Position numbers and translations under genes: made by a program. A stretch of 64,000 bases of DNA from Rhizobiales bacterium IMCC20636 (lineage in GTDB: Bacteria > Pseudomonadota > Alphaproteobacteria > Rhizobiales > GCA-2746425): contig CP018226.1 in assembly GCA_016865015.1 (NCBI GenBank), positions 2,263,001-2,327,000 on the forward strand, written 5' to 3'. This document shows positions 37,695 through 47,374 of the stretch, piece after piece. The first letter of the stretch is position 1. Each line of letters starts with the position of its first letter. A model generated the notes under the pieces. The model made no database searches. It worked only from the letters and a program-made list of their open reading frames with translations, and was not told the DNA's origin.

Positions 37695-38630
37695 TCAGGT
37701 GCTCGCATTCATCAGTTCATCTATATGGCAGGCGGCTGATTCGGCCAGTCCCATCAGATCATAACCACCTTCCAGCACTGAAACCACCCGACCGGATGCA
37801 TGTGTATCGGCCAATTCAAGCAGTTTTCCGGTTACCCATGTAAAATCCTCTCCCTGCAGATTGATTTGCGCAAGCGGGTCTCGGTGATGAGCATCGAATC
37901 CAGCCGAGATCAGGATGATGTCCGGTTGAAAAGCGGTGATTGCCGGAAAAATGCGGGTTTCCATCGCCTCGCGAAACTGGACACCGCCATCGCCGGCCGT
38001 CAGCGGCGCATTTACGACGTTTCCATGGTCTCCAGTGTCACTCAGCGCGCCGGTGCCAGGGTAAAGTGGCATCTGGTGAGTTGAACAATACAGCGAAGTA
38101 GGGTCATTCCACAGGATATCCTGACACCCATTTCCATGGTGGACATCAAAATCCACGATAGCAACACGCTCAGCGCCGTGAGCTTTCTGTGCGTGACGCG
38201 CCGCAATTACGACATTGTTGAAGAGACAAAACCCCATCGCCGTGTTTCGCTCTGCATGATGGCCCGGCGGGCGAATGGCGCAGAAGGCATTTTGTGCGAC
38301 GCCTGTCATAACCGCATCAACAGCTGCATTGGCCGCGCCGAAACCGCGCAGGGCGGCTTCCCATGATCCGGGCGAAGCCACCGTGTCATTGTCGATCTGG
38401 GAAATGCCCGCATCCGGAATGGCATCGCGGATCATGTTCAGATAGCTTTCTGGATGAGCCAGCAAAACGGTTTCCACATCGCCCATTGGTGCATCCAGCT
38501 TGATCAGGGCGTCAAAATGCGGATCAGCCAGGACATCCTTGAGTGCGCGGATGCGGTCAGGACGTTCGGGGTGTCCCTCAGGTGTGCGGTGATTGAGGAA
38601 GCTGTCGTGCTGATAAAGCTGGGTGGCCAA
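37695..38630 (-). CDS. Histone deacetylase-family (acetylpolyamine amidohydrolase-like) protein
   Basis: The 311-aa product is a class II HDAC-type hydrolase: HRTPEGHPERPDRIRAL at the start, the active-site pair RPPGHHAE, metal ligands VDFDVHHGNG and SAGFDAHHRDPLA, and GGYDL near the end. It removes acetyl groups from small amines or lysines using zinc. TTG 38630 has AAGGAC at good distance and gives the usual N-terminus; ATG 38666 is possible but has no ribosome site and overlaps the Sua5-type gene upstream. Confidence 0.88.
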   Translation of the reverse strand: MATQLYQHDSFLNHRTPEGHPERPDRIRALKDVLADPHFDALIKLDAPMGDVETVLLAHPESYLNMIRDAIPDAGISQIDNDTVASPGSWEAALRGFGAANAAVDAVMTGVAQNAFCAIRPPGHHAERNTAMGFCLFNNVVIAARHAQKAHGAERVAIVDFDVHHGNGCQDILWNDPTSLYCSTHQMPLYPGTGALSDTGDHGNVVNAPLTAGDGGVQFREAMETRIFPAITAFQPDIILISAGFDAHHRDPLAQINLQGEDFTWVTGKLLELADTHASGRVVSVLEGGYDLMGLAESAACHIDELMNAST

Positions 38631-38646
38631 GTTCTGCGTCCTTGAA

Positions 38647-39684
38647 TCACAAATCGTGCGTAGCATTGTTACGCGGCGCTGCGGCACGCTGCAAGCGATC
38701 GTATATGGCGACGCCGAGACCTTGCCGGGGTGGCGGCACAACGTGAATGGTATCCGGGTGCAAAGCGTCCAGTTGTCGCAACATTGAAAACAGATTTGCA
38801 GCCGCTTCGACACAATCTCCGGAAGCGCTGAGATCAAGGTAACTGTGAGTGTCTGACTGGCCGGGGAGGCGCCGACCGGCAAAGCTCAGGACGGCATCAT
38901 TTGGGCCAATTGGTGTGTCTTGCTCCGAGGCCAATTGAACCTTTGCCCCTGGTGCATAATGCGAGGTGAGCATGCCAGGCGCTGTCGGAGATCTTTGATC
39001 ATCTTGTGTTGCCTGATGATCCTCAAGGGGTTCTCCATTCAACTGCGCTTCCAACTGCTCCCGCGTTACCGCACCGGGGCGCAACAACACCAAAGGTTGA
39101 TTGGGAAAACACGCAACAATTGTGGATTCCAGACCAACCGGGCAGGTGCCACCGTCGACGACCAATGGAACCGCTTCAATGGAGAAAGCAGACCGAACAT
39201 CGGCAGCCCTGGTCGGGCTTAGACCACCAGACGGATTTGCACTGGGAGCGGCGAGGGGGCGTTGCAGCCTGCCAATAAGGGTTTTGGTAAAGAGACTGTC
39301 CGGGCAACGCAGGGCGATGGAATCGAGGCCCGCAGTTGCAAGCTCACTGATCGGTGCTTCTGGTCTGCGTGGCAGCACAAGGGTCAGGCCGCCGGGCCAG
39401 AAATGCCGTAACAGATGGTGTGCGCGGGCGTCGACATGGGCCAGAGTGCTGGCCATGTCGAGCCCATCGACATGGCAGATCAGGGGATTGAAGCTTGGCC
39501 GACCTTTGGCTGCATATATCTGTGCGACTGCTGTGTCGCGTGTCGCATCTGCTGCCAAACCATACACGGTTTCCGTAGGCAACCCGACCAGTTGTCCGTC
39601 CCTCAGGAGGGCCATGGCCGCATCTGAAGCATTTGAACCTTCAGGCAACAGGCCACTCTGATGTGGGTTGATTTCGTGAGGCAT
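38647..39684 (-). CDS. L-threonylcarbamoyladenylate synthase, Sua5 type
   Basis: The 345-aa product has a YrdC domain (GQLVGLPTETVYGLAADA, IYAAKGRPSFNPLICHV, WPGGLTLVLPRR, PLAAPSANPSGGLSPT) plus a C-terminal Sua5 domain (SPTAPGMLTSHYAPGA...). It makes threonylcarbamoyl-AMP for the t6A37 modification of tRNAs reading ANN codons. ATG 39684 gives a normal N-terminus. It begins three bases after the dnaJ-like stop. The Sua5 domain separates it from the shorter TsaC form. Confidence 0.92.
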   Translation of the reverse strand: MPHEINPHQSGLLPEGSNASDAAMALLRDGQLVGLPTETVYGLAADATRDTAVAQIYAAKGRPSFNPLICHVDGLDMASTLAHVDARAHHLLRHFWPGGLTLVLPRRPEAPISELATAGLDSIALRCPDSLFTKTLIGRLQRPLAAPSANPSGGLSPTRAADVRSAFSIEAVPLVVDGGTCPVGLESTIVACFPNQPLVLLRPGAVTREQLEAQLNGEPLEDHQATQDDQRSPTAPGMLTSHYAPGAKVQLASEQDTPIGPNDAVLSFAGRRLPGQSDTHSYLDLSASGDCVEAAANLFSMLRQLDALHPDTIHVVPPPRQGLGVAIYDRLQRAAAPRNNATHDL

Positions 39685-39686
39685 GG

Positions 39687-40658
39687 TTATTTTTGTTTCA
39701 GTGGTGGACGGCCTTCTTTCGCCCATTTTTGCATCAGCGCTTCCAGTTCCGGTTCAGGCTGATCGGGAAACTGTATCTGAAGACTGACCAGCAGGTCACC
39801 TGACTTTGATTTTCCCGGCAGACCTTTGCCAGGAATGCGCATTGTGCTGCCTGAATTGCTTTTGGGCGGAACCGTCAGATTTACTCTGCCTGACAATGTC
39901 GGAACCTGAATCTTGCCGCCAAGATAGGCCTGGTGCAGATGAATTGGTGCGTCATACCGCAAATTGGTGCCATCCACCTTGAACAGCGGGTGGGGGATGT
40001 ATCGCACTGTGATTCTGGCATCTCCGGCCGTCCCACCGTTCGGGCTGGGTGCGCCCTGTCCCTTCAAGCGTATGGTCTGGCCGTCTTTGGTGCCTTTCGG
40101 AACCGAAACTGCAACCGTTCTGCCATCGCCGAGTGTGACAGAGGCTTTTTTGCCCGCTGCAAGGTCTTCCAGCGTGATCGCCAGTTTCCCTTCAACATCG
40201 GTGCCTTTTTGCGGCCTGCGTGTGCCGCCAAATCCCTGGGGCCCAGCTCCTGCCTGCCCAAATCCGCCTTGTGCTGCTCCGGCCTGTCCAAATCCGGACC
40301 GTCCGAAGCCGCCGCGACCGCCGAAAATTTCACTCAGGATTTCCTCCGCGCCACCGCCTGCAAAGGTTTGACCGGATGGTCCACCGGGGCGAGCTCCGCC
40401 ACCCTGACCAAAGCCGCCAAAACCAGGGTGAACGGGATTGCCGTCGCCATCGACCTCGCCGCGATCGAACTGCGCACGTTTTTCCGTGTCACCCAGGACA
40501 TCATAGGCGTTGTTGATCTTCGAAAAGCGCTCTTTGGCTTTTGGATCGTTCGGGTTTTGATCCGGGTGGTTCTTTTTGGCGAGATTGCGGAATGCAGACT
40601 TTATATCGGCAGCACTCGCGCCCTTCGTCACCCCCAGGATCTTATAGGGATCTGACAT
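39687..40658 (-). CDS. DnaJ-class (type B, CbpA-like) co-chaperone
   Basis: The 323-aa product has a J domain at 1-70 with the HPD motif at residues 31-33, a Gly/Phe-rich linker (~75-160) containing a repeated GFGQAGA unit, and two DnaJ C-terminal barrels (GKLAITLEDLAAGKKASVTLGDG, VKIPGKGLPG-type end). The zinc-finger domain of DnaJ itself is missing, making it type II/CbpA-like. It stimulates DnaK ATPase. The Sua5-type gene follows three bases later. Confidence 0.92.
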   Translation of the reverse strand: MSDPYKILGVTKGASAADIKSAFRNLAKKNHPDQNPNDPKAKERFSKINNAYDVLGDTEKRAQFDRGEVDGDGNPVHPGFGGFGQGGGARPGGPSGQTFAGGGAEEILSEIFGGRGGFGRSGFGQAGAAQGGFGQAGAGPQGFGGTRRPQKGTDVEGKLAITLEDLAAGKKASVTLGDGRTVAVSVPKGTKDGQTIRLKGQGAPSPNGGTAGDARITVRYIPHPLFKVDGTNLRYDAPIHLHQAYLGGKIQVPTLSGRVNLTVPPKSNSGSTMRIPGKGLPGKSKSGDLLVSLQIQFPDQPEPELEALMQKWAKEGRPPLKQK

Positions 40659-40865
40659 TGGGATTTTCCAGAATTGTAATTGTTTCTTTTAACGGGCCTG
40701 TCTTGAATTCAGGCCCTGATGTTCGATTAAACCAAGGAAGATGCATCTGGCAACAGAATGTCTTCAATTGCACACCCACAAATTTCCTCAGGCAGGCGAT
40801 ATATGGGGATGAATTGTCAAAATTGAAATAGGCAAAATACAGGTGATTTGGCTCAGGAAACCGGT

Positions 40866-41324
40866 TCAGATGTGATCGACCAATTCAAAGCGATTGATCC
40901 GCCAGTTTTCCTGTCCGGCGATACAGGCTTCACCCTTGTAACGATGAATACCATCGACATTTTGCAACGTGGCAGCAAAATTTTTGCAGCGACCAATTTC
41001 ATCACTTGGGGCCGCAAATGCCAGGAGACTGCCGCTGGACCCTGTGCTCTCGTTTTCCCACGGAACCGGTGCGCCTGCGGTTTCCTGATTGGTTGCTTCA
41101 TTCAGGGCGCTTCGTATCGCGATCCAGTCTGATAGTTCGACGTTACCAGGTTTGAGAGAGGATGCTATGGAACCGGTCGTCATGTTGTCCGCCGTATCGT
41201 CCAAAAAGCCTGGTGACATGGCACAGCCTCCGATCGGGACCAGAGATAATGCAACAAAAAGGCATTTTTGCAATTGGCGGTTCAAGTCGACAGGCCTATA
41301 TCTCGGAGGAAGAATTTCCATCAT
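40866..41324 (-). CDS. Lipoprotein, RT0821/Lpp0805-like surface protein family
   Basis: The product is up to 152 aa. A lipobox (SLVPIGGC, Cys34) follows a hydrophobic stretch, so the mature protein would be lipidated. The mature part matches the small family with [25 protein letters not shown] and [23 protein letters not shown]. Its function is unknown; related proteins are outer-membrane associated. The start is uncertain because several start codons precede the lipobox. It is divergent from pdxH, with start codons only ~24 bases apart. Confidence 0.75.
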   Translation of the reverse strand: MMEILPPRYRPVDLNRQLQKCLFVALSLVPIGGCAMSPGFLDDTADNMTTGSIASSLKPGNVELSDWIAIRSALNEATNQETAGAPVPWENESTGSSGSLLAFAAPSDEIGRCKNFAATLQNVDGIHRYKGEACIAGQENWRINRFELVDHI

Positions 41325-41347
41325 TCATACAGCAGGTCATCTTTTCC

Positions 41348-42001
41348 ATGACGAGTAGCGACAAGACTACACAGACAAGGTTAATGAGCAGTGACTTCAC
41401 CGAAATAGAGCCAACAGCATCTGCGCCGTTTGAGCTGTTTGCACTCTGGATGGCTGATGCAGAGCAAAGCGAGTTGAATGATCCCAATGCCATGTCGGTG
41501 GCAACGGTGGATGGGCAGGGCGTGCCGAATGTCCGTACTTTGTTGCTGAAGGGCTTCGATGAACGTGGCTTTGTTTTCTATACCAATCTTCAAAGCAACA
41601 AGGGGCTGGAATTGCTGGCCAATCCCTTTGCGGCACTTTGCTTCCATTGGAAAACGCTGAGGCGGCAGGTGCGTGTTCGTGGTCCGATCGAACAGGTTTC
41701 CGATGCCGAAGCTGACAGCTATTACCAGAGCCGCTCGGAGGGCAGTCGAATTGGTGCGTGGGCCAGCCAGCAATCACGTCCTTTGGAATCTCGTGCCGAT
41801 CTTGAGCGTGCGGTAGACGAATATACAAAGCGGTTTGCGGGCAAGGATATTCCTCGACCTCCGCACTGGTCCGGGTTTCGGGTAAAACCGACCGAGATCG
41901 AATTCTGGCATGATCGCCCTTACAGGCTGCATGACCGGATTGTCTTCAAGCGGTCTGATTTTAAGAGCAAATCCTGGGACAAGCAACGGTTCAATCCATG
42001 A
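41348..42001 (+). CDS. pdxH: Pyridoxamine 5'-phosphate oxidase
   Basis: The 217-aa product carries the PNPOx signature: [33 protein letters not shown] (FMN contacts), [26 protein letters not shown], and the C-terminal [22 protein letters not shown]. It oxidises pyridoxamine- or pyridoxine-phosphate to PLP using FMN. ATG 41348 is taken as start, with ATG 41384 as a shorter option. The PLP-dependent aminotransferase and MocR regulator elsewhere in the window depend on its product. Confidence 0.94.
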   Translation: MTSSDKTTQTRLMSSDFTEIEPTASAPFELFALWMADAEQSELNDPNAMSVATVDGQGVPNVRTLLLKGFDERGFVFYTNLQSNKGLELLANPFAALCFHWKTLRRQVRVRGPIEQVSDAEADSYYQSRSEGSRIGAWASQQSRPLESRADLERAVDEYTKRFAGKDIPRPPHWSGFRVKPTEIEFWHDRPYRLHDRIVFKRSDFKSKSWDKQRFNP

Positions 42002-42025
42002 GTGTCCAGGGCGTGAGGGCGTTCT

Positions 42026-42754
42026 TCAAAATAGTCTGACGATCAGGGGTACCAGCAGGGCCGTCAGGGCACCGTTGAGTGCCATTGCGATGCCTGCAAA
42101 GGTTCCGGCCAGCGGATTGATCTGGAAGGCTCTTGCGGTTCCGATGCCGTGAGAGGCAATTCCAACAGCAAATCCTCGGGCTGCATAGTCCTGAATTTTC
42201 AAGGCATTCATCAATGGCGTCACCATGATGGCTCCGGCGACACCTGTGGTGATAACAAGCACTGCTGTGAGGGTTGGAATACCGCCAAGTTGCTCCGAGA
42301 TTCCCATCGCAATGGGCGTCGTCACGGATTTGGGGGCCAGTGACATCAGGATATCTGTTGGCAGACCCAAGGCCCAGCCGATGGCCAGTGCACTCAGGAT
42401 TGCTGTGATCGAACCGGCGAAGAGTGCTGCGAGAACCGGAAGAATTCGAGATGTAACCTTTGGCAGGTTTCTGAAAAGAGGCACGGCAAGGGCAACCGTC
42501 GCTGGGCCCAGCAGGAAATGAACGAACTGAGCACCCTCAAAATAGGTCTGAAAACTGGTGCCGCTGGTTTTGAGAATTACAATAAGAATTCCAGCGGCAA
42601 TGACGACCGGATTGGCAAGAGGATGGCGGTTCAGTTTTTGCGAAATGCCATCTGCAACAACGTAGGCGACAAGGGTCGCCGTGAGCCACAGCAAAGGTGT
42701 CTGAGACAGATAGACCCAGACCTCAAACAGACCGCTGGTTTCATTTTCTGCCAT
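42026..42754 (-). CDS. lrgB: LrgB-family membrane protein
   Basis: The 242-aa product has about seven membrane helices and LrgB/CidB marks: NPVVIAAGILIV, FLLGPATVALAVPLFRN, LAPKSVTTPIAMGISEQLGG and GFAVGIASHGIGTARA. LrgAB modulate murein hydrolase activity and membrane potential, and some pairs transport pyruvate or glycolate. It begins one base after the lrgA stop, so the pair is translated together. Confidence 0.9.
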   Translation of the reverse strand: MAENETSGLFEVWVYLSQTPLLWLTATLVAYVVADGISQKLNRHPLANPVVIAAGILIVILKTSGTSFQTYFEGAQFVHFLLGPATVALAVPLFRNLPKVTSRILPVLAALFAGSITAILSALAIGWALGLPTDILMSLAPKSVTTPIAMGISEQLGGIPTLTAVLVITTGVAGAIMVTPLMNALKIQDYAARGFAVGIASHGIGTARAFQINPLAGTFAGIAMALNGALTALLVPLIVRLF

Positions 42755-42755
42755 G

Positions 42756-43142
42756 TCAAAACGTCCCCGATTTGGCACTCAGCAAGCGAAAGATGCCAAC
42801 AGAAACAAGCAGGGTCAGAAGCGTTGAACCCAGAATGGTCAATGTCAGCGCAACGGTGTGGTTTGCAATGAGTGGGAGATGCTGAATGATTCCAACTGCG
42901 GCTGGCACAAAAAGCAGCGACAGATTGCCGAGTATTCCATTTGCGGCCCGATCAATTGCATTGTTTTTTTCTGACGTGTCATCGTTTGACGGGACAGGCT
43001 GTTTCCATTTGCTTCGGACGAACAGAAGAATCAGGAGCAGAAACATGCCGATCAGCGGTCCGGGTAATTGTATAAAGGTTACACGAACGAAAAATTCACC
43101 AAACAATTGACAAATCAGGAACAAAGTAAGCGCATGTAGCAT
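42756..43142 (-). CDS. lrgA: LrgA/CidA-family holin-like protein
   Basis: The 128-aa product has four hydrophobic segments with the family motif QLPGPLIGMFLLLILL at residues ~25-40 and SLLFVPAAVGIIQH in the second half. A polar loop of ~25 residues (SNDDTSEKNN) separates helix 2 and 3. ATG 43142 gives a normal length; the upstream frame is not family-like. lrgB follows immediately. Confidence 0.88.
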   Translation of the reverse strand: MLHALTLFLICQLFGEFFVRVTFIQLPGPLIGMFLLLILLFVRSKWKQPVPSNDDTSEKNNAIDRAANGILGNLSLLFVPAAVGIIQHLPLIANHTVALTLTILGSTLLTLLVSVGIFRLLSAKSGTF

Positions 43143-43248
43143 TATACAACCTTGGCAAGCGTTGTTTTTATGTTCATATTTCGACACCAGCCAAACGCTG
43201 GCTAAGGTTGCGACACGCAAGGTGTCGAACAAGGAAGGAAATTCTCTC

Positions 43249-43527
43249 ATGACCATACGCAGAAGAAAACACCCTGTCGCTCGTCATCTCGGCATGGCGA
43301 TGGTGATCGGCAGTACATTGGCACTTGCGGCTTGTGGCTCGACGCCGGGTGAACGCGCAGTGACCGGAGCAGGTGCTGGTGCAGCTGCAGGCGCAGGTCT
43401 GGCTGCCATAACCGGTGGTTCTGTGGCTGGTGGTGCAGCAGTTGGCGCTGCTGCCGGCGCAGTGACCGGAGCCGTCACAAATGAGTGTCAATTCAACCTG
43501 TTCAAAGCTCGTCCAGCTTACTGCTAG
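43249..43527 (+). CDS. Small glycine-zipper lipoprotein
   Basis: The 92-aa product has a basic start (MTIRRRKH), a hydrophobic core and a lipobox (LALAACGS) predicting acylation at Cys29. The mature part is a Gly/Ala zipper (GAGAGAAAGAGLAAITGG, GGAAVGAAAGAVTGAV), as in small outer-membrane lipoproteins of the 17-kDa antigen type, ending in ECQFNLFKARPAYC with two Cys that could pair. AAGGAAGGAA precedes the ATG. It is divergent from lrgAB. Its function is unknown. Confidence 0.8.
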   Translation: MTIRRRKHPVARHLGMAMVIGSTLALAACGSTPGERAVTGAGAGAAAGAGLAAITGGSVAGGAAVGAAAGAVTGAVTNECQFNLFKARPAYC

Positions 43528-43545
43528 ACATTCGGCAGTTTCGTG

Positions 43546-43569
43546 CCAGGCAGCATTTATGTTGCCTGG
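43546..43569 (+). terminator. Stem-loop after the glycine-zipper lipoprotein gene
   Basis: CCAGGCAGCAT / ATGTTGCCTGG form an 11-bp stem (one G-T pair) with a two-base turn, 18 bases after the stop codon. The tail (TGGTTGAATTTG) is only moderately T-rich, so termination is likely but not certain. Confidence 0.5.
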
Positions 43570-44112
43570 TGGTTGAATTTGCGGATTTCGTGTTTTCCGA
43601 AAGCCGCATGCATGGCTCATCTCGAGCAGATCGACCCTGAATAATCACATTATTCCGGTGTGGTTTTTGTTGTTTCAAAATTCGGTGCAACACGCACCCT
43701 TTGTCATGTGATCCGATGAAGCGGTTTCAGGCCTTTGGCCGATCTGCTTCCTGGAAGGCGATCGGGTTATATTTCTGAACTTGTGTGTCGGGTAACTGCG
43801 TTTTCAAATTCACGAACTGCAAGTGGATTTCCACTGCGGTGCCCCAATAAATTTGGTGCCGAACCTTCCCAGCCTTCTTTCCATACCTGTTGCTTATTTC
43901 TATAAGGCTATATCAATATGCCTTGCGGTGTTATGCGGTTTGTTCACGTTTATCGTCAGAAAATGATGAAAGACGACAGATTTTCCGTTCACAGGGCGGG
44001 TTTTGAGCAAATTACCACGGGCAATTTGCTCGCACTTTGCGCGATTAATGATATATGGGACACAATGGCTTCCAAACGGGGAGCTCGACTGGGCAGTATG
44101 AAATGAGGCGAT
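43570..44112. other. Long gene-free leader region before accB
   Basis: No family-like frame is present. A 62-codon frame ending seven bases before accB has no recognisable features and contains the inverted repeat listed next, so it is not annotated. In related genomes aroQ often precedes accB; it is absent here. Confidence 0.5.
44005..44031. promoter_or_regulatory. 27-bp perfect inverted repeat upstream of accBC
   Basis: GAGCAAATT and AATTTGCTC are perfect 9-bp arms around a 9-base centre, ending 81 bases before the accB start. The size fits an operator for a dimeric repressor or an RNA hairpin in the leader. TATAT at about 44049 could be part of a promoter -10 box just downstream. Regulator unknown. 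Confidence 0.45.
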
Positions 44113-44574
44113 ATGTCTAAAGACAATAAAATCGATCAGGAACTCGTTCGCCAATTGGCAGTAATCCTGAACGAAACGGACCTGACCGAAATTGAAGTGG
44201 AACACGGTGATCTGCATATCAGAGTGGCACGCAACATCTCCATGACCATGGCAGCGCCAATGGCTCCTGCAGTTGCGGCCGCGCCGGTAGTGCATGCGGC
44301 GCCAAGTGTTGCAGATGTTCCAATAGTTGCAGAATCAAAAGGCCATGCCGTTAAATCACCAATGGTTGGTACAGCCTATCTGGCTCCCGAGCCGGGTGCT
44401 GAGGATTATGTCAAAGTGGGTGATACGGTAACGGCTGGTCAGACGATCCTGATCATTGAAGCCATGAAGCACATGAATCAGATTTCAGCAGACAGGGCTG
44501 GGAAGGTGATCGAAATATTCGTCGAAAGCGGTCAACCGGTTGAGTATGGCGAACCTCTCCTGACCATCGAATAG
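44113..44574 (+). CDS. accB: Biotin carboxyl carrier protein of acetyl-CoA carboxylase
   Basis: The 153-aa product has an N-terminal helix region, an Ala/Pro-rich hinge (about 45-75) and a biotinyl domain (~80-153). Biotin is attached to Lys119 in [11 protein letters not shown]; the base after Lys is His where many have Met or Leu, as seen in other alphaproteobacteria. It carries carboxyl groups between AccC and AccAD for malonyl-CoA synthesis. accC starts seven bases downstream. Confidence 0.95.
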   Translation: MSKDNKIDQELVRQLAVILNETDLTEIEVEHGDLHIRVARNISMTMAAPMAPAVAAAPVVHAAPSVADVPIVAESKGHAVKSPMVGTAYLAPEPGAEDYVKVGDTVTAGQTILIIEAMKHMNQISADRAGKVIEIFVESGQPVEYGEPLLTIE

Positions 44575-44581
44575 GCAAGAC

Positions 44582-45919
44582 ATGTTCAACAAGATTCTGA
44601 TCGCCAATCGGGGCGAGATTGCCCTGCGTATATTGCGAGCCGCCCGCGAGTTGGGCATTCAGACGGTCGCCGTTCACTCAACAGCCGATCAGGATGCCAT
44701 GCATGTGCGTCTTGCGGATGAGAGTGTATGCATCGGCCCGCCACCGGCAGCGCAAAGCTATCTCAACATACCCGAAATTCTCGCCGCCTGTGAAATTACG
44801 GGCGCTGAAGCAGTTCATCCCGGTTACGGCTTTTTGTCCGAGAACGCTCGATTTGCCGAGATTCTGGAAGCGCATAATCTGACTTTTATTGGGCCAAAAT
44901 CCGAACATATCAGAATTATGGGTGACAAGATTGCCGCCAAGGATGCCGTCAGAAAGCTTGGAATTCCAGTCGTGCCCGGCTCCGAGGGTGGTGTCACCAA
45001 TGATGCTGAAGCTGCCAAAATTGCCGAAGAAATCGGATATCCGGTGCTAGTGAAAGCTGCCGCTGGCGGTGGTGGCAGGGGCATGAAGCTTGCCAAGACT
45101 GCCAGTGAATTGTCAGGGGCGCTGCAAGGAGCCCGATCTGAAGCCAAATCTGCATTTGGTGATGATGCGATCTATCTCGAAAAATATCTTGAAAAACCAC
45201 GTCACATCGAATTTCAGATTTTGGGAGACGGGCAGGGCAATGCCATCCATCTGGGCGAACGCGACTGTTCGTTGCAGCGACGCCACCAGAAGGTGTGGGA
45301 AGAAGCGCCGTCACCAGCCTTGAACGATGAACAGCGCAACCGTATGGGCGGCATTGTTGCGAAGGCAATGGCGGATCTTGGTTATTCCGGTGTCGGAACC
45401 ATTGAGTTTCTCTATGAAGATGGCGAATTCTATTTCATCGAGATGAATACGCGGTTGCAGGTAGAGCATCCGGTGACGGAAGCGATTACCGGCATCGATC
45501 TGGTGCACGAACAGATCCGCATTGCTGCTGGTGGAAAATTGACCATGGCGCAGAAAGATGTGGAATTTTCAGGCCATGCAATTGAATGCCGCATCAATGC
45601 AGAAGATCCGGCAACCTTTGCACCATCGCCAGGGCGTATCACGCATTATCATCCGCCGGGGGGCCTTGGGACACGTGTCGATTCAGCGGTTTATCAGGGC
45701 TATCTGGTGCCGCCGCATTATGACAGCCTGATTGGCAAGCTCATCGTCCATGGCAGAAGCCGCGTTGAGTGCATGATGCGTTTGCGCCGAGCGCTTGGCG
45801 AATATGTCGTTGATGGCATCAAGACAACCATTCCGCTGTTTGAAGAACTGGTCGACAATCCGGACATTGCAAATGGCATGTACGATATTCATTGGCTGGA
45901 GAAGCATCTGGATCTTTAG
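44582..45919 (+). CDS. accC: Biotin carboxylase subunit of acetyl-CoA carboxylase
   Basis: The 445-aa product is full length: [17 protein letters not shown], the ATP-grasp glycine loop [39 protein letters not shown], and the active-site [14 protein letters not shown]. It carboxylates biotin on AccB using ATP and bicarbonate. Its TAG stop (45917-45919) overlaps the first two bases of the MITE-like element that follows. Confidence 0.96.
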   Translation: MFNKILIANRGEIALRILRAARELGIQTVAVHSTADQDAMHVRLADESVCIGPPPAAQSYLNIPEILAACEITGAEAVHPGYGFLSENARFAEILEAHNLTFIGPKSEHIRIMGDKIAAKDAVRKLGIPVVPGSEGGVTNDAEAAKIAEEIGYPVLVKAAAGGGGRGMKLAKTASELSGALQGARSEAKSAFGDDAIYLEKYLEKPRHIEFQILGDGQGNAIHLGERDCSLQRRHQKVWEEAPSPALNDEQRNRMGGIVAKAMADLGYSGVGTIEFLYEDGEFYFIEMNTRLQVEHPVTEAITGIDLVHEQIRIAAGGKLTMAQKDVEFSGHAIECRINAEDPATFAPSPGRITHYHPPGGLGTRVDSAVYQGYLVPPHYDSLIGKLIVHGRSRVECMMRLRRALGEYVVDGIKTTIPLFEELVDNPDIANGMYDIHWLEKHLDL

Positions 45920-46180
45920 AGGCTTTCTCCTTTATGCGGCACCATTTGACCGGAATTGGGCGTTGGCTGGCAAGGCACAGGCCACGCCGTGGTCTTTGTG
46001 ACCACAAGTGGGCTGTAACGATGTCCAGCGAGCGCGCAAATCCGGCCTTCGGTGCCCCGGAACAGCCCACCAGCTGCGTTAGCCAGCTTGCCCGATGCGC
46101 CGCATCGCGCTGCTCTGACTGCCTGGCTGGATGAACTGTTTCGGGGCATCAAATGATTCCGTATAAACGAGAAAGCCTCT
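45918..46180. repeat. 263-bp MITE-like element with terminal inverted repeats between accC and aat
   Basis: The ends AGAGGCTTTCTC (45918-45929) and GAGAAAGCCTCT (46169-46180) are perfect inverted 12-mers. Pairing continues inward imperfectly (TTTAT.CGG.A.CATTTGA), giving about 28 matches in 32. The interior carries no transposase. Part of it (about 46035-46180) recurs at 4452-4587. Size, terminal repeats and a second copy fit a miniature inverted-repeat transposable element. No clear target duplication was found. Confidence 0.75.
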
Positions 46181-46187
46181 TAAGCGC

Positions 46188-46826
46188 ATGAGTGAGTATG
46201 ACGCTGACCAAATGAAAATTACGCCGCAGGTGCTGCTGAAAGCCTATGCCTGCGGCCTTTTCCCCATGGCGGAATCCGCCGATGACCCTACGCTGTATTG
46301 GATCGAACCCGATCAACGTGGCGTCATTCCCCTCGATACATTTCATGTTCCGCGCAGTCTGACAAAGACCATTCGCAAGGGTACATTTGAAGTTCGGGTT
46401 GATACCGATTTTGATGGCGTCATTTCGGGCTGTGCCGAGCTGACGTCGGAGCGGCGCGAAACCTGGATCAACCAACCAATTCGCGACCTGTATGGCGACC
46501 TCTTCAAGATGGGTTTCTGTCACACGGTCGAGTGCTGGAAAGACGGCGCATTGATGGGCGGTCTGTATGGCATTCACATTGGCGGCGCATTTTTTGGCGA
46601 GAGCATGTTTTCGCGCATTCCCGATGCATCAAAAGTCGCGCTGGTGCATTTGCGGGACCGTCTTGTTGCCGGTGGTTTCACACTGCTGGATACGCAGTTT
46701 GTCACCGACCATTTGCGAAAATTCGGAGCACATGAAGTGCCGCGCGCCGAGTATAACGAGCTTCTTCAAAGTGCCTTGCAAGTTGACAGTGACTTCTTCC
46801 GGTTTGACGAGAAAGCCGTGAATTAG
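46188..46826 (+). CDS. aat: Leucyl/phenylalanyl-tRNA--protein transferase
   Basis: The 212-aa product has the Aat motifs: [81 protein letters not shown] and [11 protein letters not shown]. It adds Leu or Phe to N-terminal Arg/Lys of proteins for ClpAP degradation (N-end rule). The accC-aat order is common in rhizobia; here the MITE-like element separates the genes. Confidence 0.95.
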   Translation: MSEYDADQMKITPQVLLKAYACGLFPMAESADDPTLYWIEPDQRGVIPLDTFHVPRSLTKTIRKGTFEVRVDTDFDGVISGCAELTSERRETWINQPIRDLYGDLFKMGFCHTVECWKDGALMGGLYGIHIGGAFFGESMFSRIPDASKVALVHLRDRLVAGGFTLLDTQFVTDHLRKFGAHEVPRAEYNELLQSALQVDSDFFRFDEKAVN

Positions 46827-46837
46827 TCGTCCGTGAT

Positions 46838-47279
46838 CTACGCGATTTGCGGTGATTTTTGTAACATTGCGGATATCCAGATTCGCACAGACAACAGCCT
46901 GATGCACTTGAGGATGAGGCGGAAGTTGTATCCGGCGGAAGCGAGGGTCGGGTTGTCGGCATCACCCTGGGTGTGGGCAAGGTAATTGCGGTTTATTCTG
47001 TGGCCTGTTTTGAGGTGACGAATGACCGGTTCAACAAGCAGCCCGGCGTTTCATCTCGCGCTTGATAGCTGCACCGGTAAACTGCTCTATATCGGGCTGG
47101 ATGGTTTTGAGCGTATGGCCGTCATAAGGTTTACGCGGAAGCGCCTTGGCATGAACGGCGAGCTGGCCATCCTTGCATCGGTTAAGTGTTGTGGCGACCG
47201 ACCCCTTGACACCGAACTCATAAACCACGCTGCACGATTGCGGCAGATCGGTTAACATCGTCGGCTGAATAAAAAACAT
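46838..47279 (-). mobile_element. C-terminal remnant of an IS5-type transposase
   Basis: On the minus strand the sequence reads SCSVVYEFGVKGSVATTL, then HAKALPRKPYDGHTLKTI, then IKREMKRRAA. A one-base insertion near 47035 shifts the frame, which continues VEPVIRHLKTGHRINRNYLA, HTQGDADNPTLASAGYNFRL and ends at a TAG (46838-46840). This is the catalytic C-terminal part with the DDE glutamate region (VEPVI.HLK). Compared with intact relatives about 45 residues are missing between PDIEQFTG and AAIKRE. The N-terminal part of the same type of transposase lies at 55160-55290 on the same strand. Confidence 0.8.
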
Positions 47280-47374
47280 GGTCCGTCGATGACAGCGTCA
47301 CCGGCCACGGCCTGCCCCTCTGGCTGATACCATCCCGGACATCAGGAATGACAAAATATGACTTGAAATTCGGG

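Noticed and set aside
43918-44106. A 62-codon frame just before accB
   Set aside because: It has no ribosome site or recognisable sequence and contains the perfect inverted repeat; more likely leader DNA.
45916-46152. A minus-strand frame sharing GASGKLANA.GGLFRGTEGR with a frame at 4338-4772
   Set aside because: The shared peptide comes from the repeated MITE-like DNA; neither frame has a plausible start or a protein context.
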